This document shows, one piece after another, positions 18,013 to 21,591 of a DNA stretch of 21,591 bases. A model generated the notes under the pieces. The model worked only from the letters and a program-made list of their open reading frames with translations, made no database searches and was not told the DNA's origin. The position numbers and the translations under genes were made by a program. The DNA comes from a virus, in the IMG/VR virus record IMGVR_UViG_3300021961_000729, positions 1-21,591 of that record. One strand, 5' to 3'. How positions within the stretch are numbered: position 1 is the first letter of the stretch; each line of letters opens with the position of its first letter.

Positions 18013-19590
18013 ATGCAAGTAACACCTAAAGCAAAAATGATATTAGAGAGATATGCTTCTCTTAGAACTGAAAGACAAAATTGGGAAAGTCATTGGCAAG
18101 ATGTTGCTGATTATATGTTACCTAGAAAAGCAGATATTACTAAAAATAGAAGTAAAGGTGATAAGAGACATGAATTAATTTTTGATGGTACAGCAACTCA
18201 TGCTTTAGAATTATTAGCTGCATCTTTACATGGTATGTTAACCAATACAGTTTCACCATGGTTTTATTTAAAATACAAAAATGATGAATTGAACCAAGAA
18301 GATGAAGCAATGGAATGGTTAGAAGATTGTACTAGAGTTTTAAATCAAGCTTTTAATAGAAGTAATTTCCAACAAGAAATTTTTGAATTATACCATGATC
18401 TAATTGCTTTTGGTACAGCAGCTCTATTTATAGCAGAAGATGATGAGAATGAAATTAGATTTAAAAATATTCATATTTCAGAAATTTATATAACTGAAAA
18501 CGAAAAAGGTAATGTTGATAGCTTAACTCGTAAATTTAAAATGCAAGCTAAAAACATTTACAATGCTTTTCCAAATGTTCAATTGCCAGAAGAATTAGAA
18601 AAAAAAATTAACAATGCTCCATATGATAATATAAATATTATTCATAGTGTTTACCCTTCAACAGAATATGGAAATAATAAATATGTTTCTTGTTATGTTC
18701 ATGAAGACTCTGGTTTTTTATTATCTGAAAAAGGCTTTAAAGAATTTCCTTATGCAGTTCCTAGATATTTAAAATCATCAAACGAAACATACGGTAGAAG
18801 TCCAGCAATGAACGCATTACCAGATGTTAAGATGTTAAATTTAATGTCTAAAACTTCTATTAAAGCTGCACAAAAACAAATCGACCCACCATTAATGGTT
18901 CCTGATGATGGCTTTCTGATGCCAATTAGAACGGTGCCTGGCGGATTAAATTATTACAGAGCTGGAACCAGAGAAAGAATTGAACCATTAAATATTGGTG
19001 CAAACAATCCTGTGGGTATTCAGATGGAAGAACAAAGACGAGACGCAATCAGACAAAACTTTTTTGTTGACCAACTAATTTCCGTACAAGGACCACAGAT
19101 GACTGCAACAGAAGTTATTCAACGGAATGAAGAAAAAATGAGAATACTAGGTCCCGTGCTTGGTAGACTTCAATCGGAATTATTACAGCCATTAATCACA
19201 AGATGTTTTAATATATTACTTAGAAATAATAAATTTAAAGAAATTCCAGATTTTATTGGTAATCAAAATATTGAAATTGAATATGTGTCTCCACTTGCTA
19301 AAGCTCAGAAAACTGGTGAATTAAATTCTTTAATGAGAGGTATTGAAATTATGGGGTCTTTACAAAATGTTGCTCCTGTTTTTGATTACTTAGATACAGA
19401 TAATTTGGTTAATCATATTAAAGATGTATTAGGTATTCCTGCAAAAATTTTAAGATCAAAAGGTGAAGTTCAACAAATTAGAGCTGAACAACAAAATCAA
19501 ATGATGCAACAACAAGAAATGCAGCAAGAAATGCAGCAAGCAGAATTAGCAAACAAAGCTGCACCATTGGCTAAGGTTTTAAGTGAATAG
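18013..19590 (+). CDS. portal (head-to-tail connecting) protein, T7-like
   Basis: 525 residues preceded by AGGAGG. Features typical of the bacteriophage head-to-tail connecting family: LRTERQNWESHWQDVADYML (about 16-35), DGTATHALELLAASLHGMLT, FGTAALFIAEDD, YGRSPAMNALPDVKMLNLMS, QIDPPLMVPDDG, MTATEVIQRNEEKMRILGPV (about 372-391), and a Gln/Met-rich C-terminal helix. It forms the dodecameric DNA channel at the capsid vertex. Length agrees with podoviral portals. Its end overlaps the next gene by 8 bases. Confidence 0.93.
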   Translation: MQVTPKAKMILERYASLRTERQNWESHWQDVADYMLPRKADITKNRSKGDKRHELIFDGTATHALELLAASLHGMLTNTVSPWFYLKYKNDELNQEDEAMEWLEDCTRVLNQAFNRSNFQQEIFELYHDLIAFGTAALFIAEDDENEIRFKNIHISEIYITENEKGNVDSLTRKFKMQAKNIYNAFPNVQLPEELEKKINNAPYDNINIIHSVYPSTEYGNNKYVSCYVHEDSGFLLSEKGFKEFPYAVPRYLKSSNETYGRSPAMNALPDVKMLNLMSKTSIKAAQKQIDPPLMVPDDGFLMPIRTVPGGLNYYRAGTRERIEPLNIGANNPVGIQMEEQRRDAIRQNFFVDQLISVQGPQMTATEVIQRNEEKMRILGPVLGRLQSELLQPLITRCFNILLRNNKFKEIPDFIGNQNIEIEYVSPLAKAQKTGELNSLMRGIEIMGSLQNVAPVFDYLDTDNLVNHIKDVLGIPAKILRSKGEVQQIRAEQQNQMMQQQEMQQEMQQAELANKAAPLAKVLSE

Positions 19591-19807
19591 AAAAGATATA
19601 ACTGAATTAACAAAAACATATCAAAGAATTTTTAAGTCTGAAGATGGTAAAACTATTTTAGAAGACTTAGAAAAAAGATGTAACGTGCATAACACTTCAT
19701 TTTCAAATGACCCACACGAAACATCTTATAGAGAAGGACAAAGACAAGTAGTTCTTTTCATTAAATCAATAATAAATAAAAACCCTAAAGGAGAACAAAA
19801 TGAGTAG
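19583..19807 (+). CDS. Bbp19-like small virion protein
   Basis: 74 residues from GTG 19583, inside the end of the portal gene. Contains YQRIFKSEDGKTILEDLEKR, then DPHETSYREGQRQVVLFIKS. This is the Bbp19-like domain (YxxvFxtpeGkrVLeDL...dPhxtayrEGqR.vvl.I) located between portal and scaffold genes in podoviruses. Probably a small structural or assembly protein. The stop overlaps the scaffold ATG, with an AAAGGAG just upstream serving the scaffold gene. Confidence 0.8.
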   Translation: MNRKDITELTKTYQRIFKSEDGKTILEDLEKRCNVHNTSFSNDPHETSYREGQRQVVLFIKSIINKNPKGEQNE

Positions 19808-20636
19808 CGAAAACCAGGTAGCGGAACAACCGTCTGATAATAATGTTACAGAGTTAAACAATACACCACCAATACAAGAACAAATTGCAAATTGGAAAGA
19901 TAGTTTACCAGATGATTTAAAAAGTGAAAAAGCTTTAGATTCAATTCAAGATATTTCTGGATTAGCAAAATCTTATATTCATGCACAAAAAATGATTGGC
20001 ACAGATAAAATTCCTGTACCTAATAAATATGCAACAGATGAAGATTGGCAAATGGTTTATGATAAGTTAGGCAGACCTAAAAGTGCTGATGAATACCAGT
20101 TTCAATTAAAAGATAATTCAAACATTGATGAAAATGCTTTAAAGGGTTTTAAAGAAACCGCTCATAAGAATGGTTTGTTACCTAATCAAGCTGAAGCGAT
20201 TATGAATTTTTATAACGATATGACACAAAATTATATTGACGATTTAAATTCAAAATCAGAACAAGCTAGAATGAACGCACAGCAATCTTTAAAAAAAGAA
20301 TGGGGTGCTGCATATGACAATAAACTCAAAAATGCTCATACCATTGCTAGCAAATATTTAAATAACGAATTTGCTTTTTTAACTTTATCTGATGGAACTA
20401 AGATTGGCGATCATCCAGAGTTTATTAAAGCTTTTGCTAATATTGCAAATGACTTAGGTGAAGATAAATTAGTATCAGCTCAAGGACCACAATATATGAC
20501 TCCTGCAGAATTGGATAAACAAATTGCACAATTGCAACAACCTGGTTCTGCATACTGGAATAAAAATCATCCAGGTCATGCTTTAGCTGTTCAAGAGGTT
20601 CAAGATTTACTTGCTTTAAAACACAACTCAGTATAG
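19800..20636 (+). CDS. capsid assembly scaffolding protein
   Basis: 278 residues, acidic and mostly helical. Contains NWKDSLPDDLKSEKALDSIQ, DISGLAKSYIHAQKMIGTDK, IPVPNKYATDEDWQMVYDKL GRP in the centre, LKKEWGAAYDNKLKNA, and a C-terminal ALDKQ/ELDKQIAQLQQPGSAYWN-type helical segment. The KSYIxAQKMIG-DKIPVPNK-ATDEDW-KLGRPxxxDEY series is common in scaffold proteins of T7-like marine phages. It guides prohead assembly and then leaves the head. Position directly before the capsid gene supports this. Confidence 0.88.
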   Translation: MSSENQVAEQPSDNNVTELNNTPPIQEQIANWKDSLPDDLKSEKALDSIQDISGLAKSYIHAQKMIGTDKIPVPNKYATDEDWQMVYDKLGRPKSADEYQFQLKDNSNIDENALKGFKETAHKNGLLPNQAEAIMNFYNDMTQNYIDDLNSKSEQARMNAQQSLKKEWGAAYDNKLKNAHTIASKYLNNEFAFLTLSDGTKIGDHPEFIKAFANIANDLGEDKLVSAQGPQYMTPAELDKQIAQLQQPGSAYWNKNHPGHALAVQEVQDLLALKHNSV

Positions 20637-20782
20637 TAAATTTGAATAACGGATAATCGAAAGACCCGTTTGGCATTTTGGAAAGACAAAAGACCGAGAG
20701 GTTTAAAATCTAGGACGACCCGTAAGGACAATCAACCGATTATTTTAACATTAACACAACACAAAAAAAGGAGACATAAATT
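20637..20782 (+). promoter_or_regulatory. 146-base structured leader of the capsid gene
   Basis: The only large gap between head genes. GGATAATCG (20651-20659) can pair with CGATTATTT (20737-20745) using two G-U pairs, closing most of the leader. A competing hairpin AACGG (20648) / CCGTT (20666) uses the same left bases, and GACCCGT occurs twice (20663, 20717). It ends in a strong AAAGGAG before ATG 20783. No consensus promoter is evident. It may stabilise or process the abundant capsid mRNA. Confidence 0.45.
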
Positions 20783-21591
20783 ATGTCAACTCAAATAACT
20801 ACAGCATTTGTAGAACAATATTCTTCAAATGTTACTATGCTTGCTCAACAAATGGGGAGTAAGCTAAGACCAGCTGTTGATGTCGAAACGATCAGAGGAA
20901 AAAATGGTTTCTTCGATCAAATCGGTGCTACTGCAGCTGTTGCTAGAACAACAAGACACGGCTCTACCCCACAAGTAGATACCCCACACTCTAGAAGACG
21001 GGTTACACTTGCGGATTACGAATGGGCTGACTTGATTGACGACCTAGATAAAGTAAGAATGTTAATTGACCCTACATCTGCTTATGCAAAAGCTGCGGCT
21101 GCTGCAATGGGTAGAAGTATGGATGATGTTATCATTACTGCTTTAGGTGGTTCAGCTGACACAGGTGTTGCTGGAGGAACTGCGGTTGCTCTACCTTCAT
21201 CTCAAAAAACTTCAACAGCAAACCAAACTGATGGTTTAACTGTTGCTAAGTTATTATCAGCTAAATACATCTTAGATAATAATGATATAGACCCATCAAT
21301 GAAAAGATACATTGTGTGTGGTCCTAAACAAATCCAAGATTTGTTAAACACTACTGAAGTTAAATCTTCTGACTTTAATACAGTTAAAGCTTTAGCACAG
21401 GGTGATATTAACTCATTTATGGGTTTCAATTTCATTATGTCTACTAGACTTAACTTCGATGCTACAAACACAGACGACAGATTATGCTTTGCGTTTACTG
21501 AAGATGCAGTAAAATTAGCAATCGGTTCTGATGTTAAAGCTAGAATTGATGAAAGAAACGACAAGTCTTATGCTACTCAAGTATACTATTC
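20783..21591 (+). CDS. major capsid protein (3' end outside window)
   Basis: The first 269 codons are present, running off the window. Contains TAFVEQYSSNVTMLAQQMGS, KNGFFDQIGATAAVARTTRH, DTPHSRRRVTLADYEWADLI, DLDKVRMLIDPTSAYAKAAA and MGRSMDDVIITALGG. This matches the phage capsid family of T7-like and related marine podoviruses, which has an HK97 fold. It follows the scaffold gene and has a strong ribosome site, as expected for the most abundant virion protein. An open frame on the other strand within it is not a gene. Confidence 0.93.
   Translation, partial: MSTQITTAFVEQYSSNVTMLAQQMGSKLRPAVDVETIRGKNGFFDQIGATAAVARTTRHGSTPQVDTPHSRRRVTLADYEWADLIDDLDKVRMLIDPTSAYAKAAAAAMGRSMDDVIITALGGSADTGVAGGTAVALPSSQKTSTANQTDGLTVAKLLSAKYILDNNDIDPSMKRYIVCGPKQIQDLLNTTEVKSSDFNTVKALAQGDINSFMGFNFIMSTRLNFDATNTDDRLCFAFTEDAVKLAIGSDVKARIDERNDKSYATQVYY

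Noticed and set aside
21202-21564. 120-codon leftward frame inside the capsid gene
   Set aside because: Lies antisense within a clearly coding capsid gene and has no ribosome site or family resemblance.
1-21591. CRISPR array, insertion sequence or diversity-generating retroelement
   Set aside because: No regularly spaced repeats, transposase or reverse transcriptase were seen; adhesin repeats are protein-level only.

Overview
The window is a contiguous piece of a temperate, AT-rich tailed-phage genome (free phage or prophage), not host chromosome. Every gene is phage-like. The virion genes are those of a T7-like podovirus: a head-tail connector type portal, a small Bbp19-like protein, a scaffold and a capsid protein. 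These sit beside a tyrosine integrase and HTH regulators. The low GC content, compact overlapping genes and SPRY/LamG/DUF7483-type adhesins resemble phages of low-GC marine bacteria such as SAR11-like Alphaproteobacteria. The host assignment is inference. No T7-type RNA polymerase or DNA polymerase is present in the window, and the window starts and ends inside genes.

Layout. Positions 1-2553 (+) hold the end of a tail protein and two adhesin-like proteins. Positions 2621-5107 (+) are a tightly overlapped lysis and small-gene cassette: secreted small protein, coiled-coil/TM proteins, a PD-(D/E)XK nuclease, a T4-type lysozyme, a 3TM-family-like holin and several very small basic or Cys-rich proteins. 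It meets, with no gap, the leftward unit at 11780-5108 (-). In transcription order that unit holds a two-part RecB-like exonuclease, a Rad52-like annealing protein candidate, a small SSB-like protein, a LexA-type wHTH, a DUF3310 protein, small overlapping genes, zinc-binding proteins, the integrase, an XRE regulator, a small Cys protein and an HNH endonuclease.

From a divergent control region (11781-11899), rightward genes begin with a Cro-like HTH protein, then small genes, a replication-type HTH protein, an HGG-motif protein and the small terminase. A single leftward gene (14788-14225) interrupts the packaging genes. Packaging and head genes then run rightward to the end: DUF6321 protein, a highly structured 124-bp non-coding element, large terminase, two genes sharing a C-terminal motif, portal, Bbp19-like protein, scaffold and capsid.

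Regulation. A 15-bp palindrome of the form TTGAC-N5-GTCAA occurs in all three intergenic regions that precede leftward genes (8832, 11866 with one mismatch, 14831). I found no copy elsewhere. It is the best candidate for the operator of this phage's repressor. The recombination genes, integrase and XRE regulator appear to lie in one leftward unit, so lysogeny and recombination functions may be co-regulated, unlike the lambda arrangement. Other points of interest are the split exonuclease, a natural Asp-to-Cys active site in the lysozyme, an integrase lacking one canonical histidine, and the structured element in front of the large terminase.
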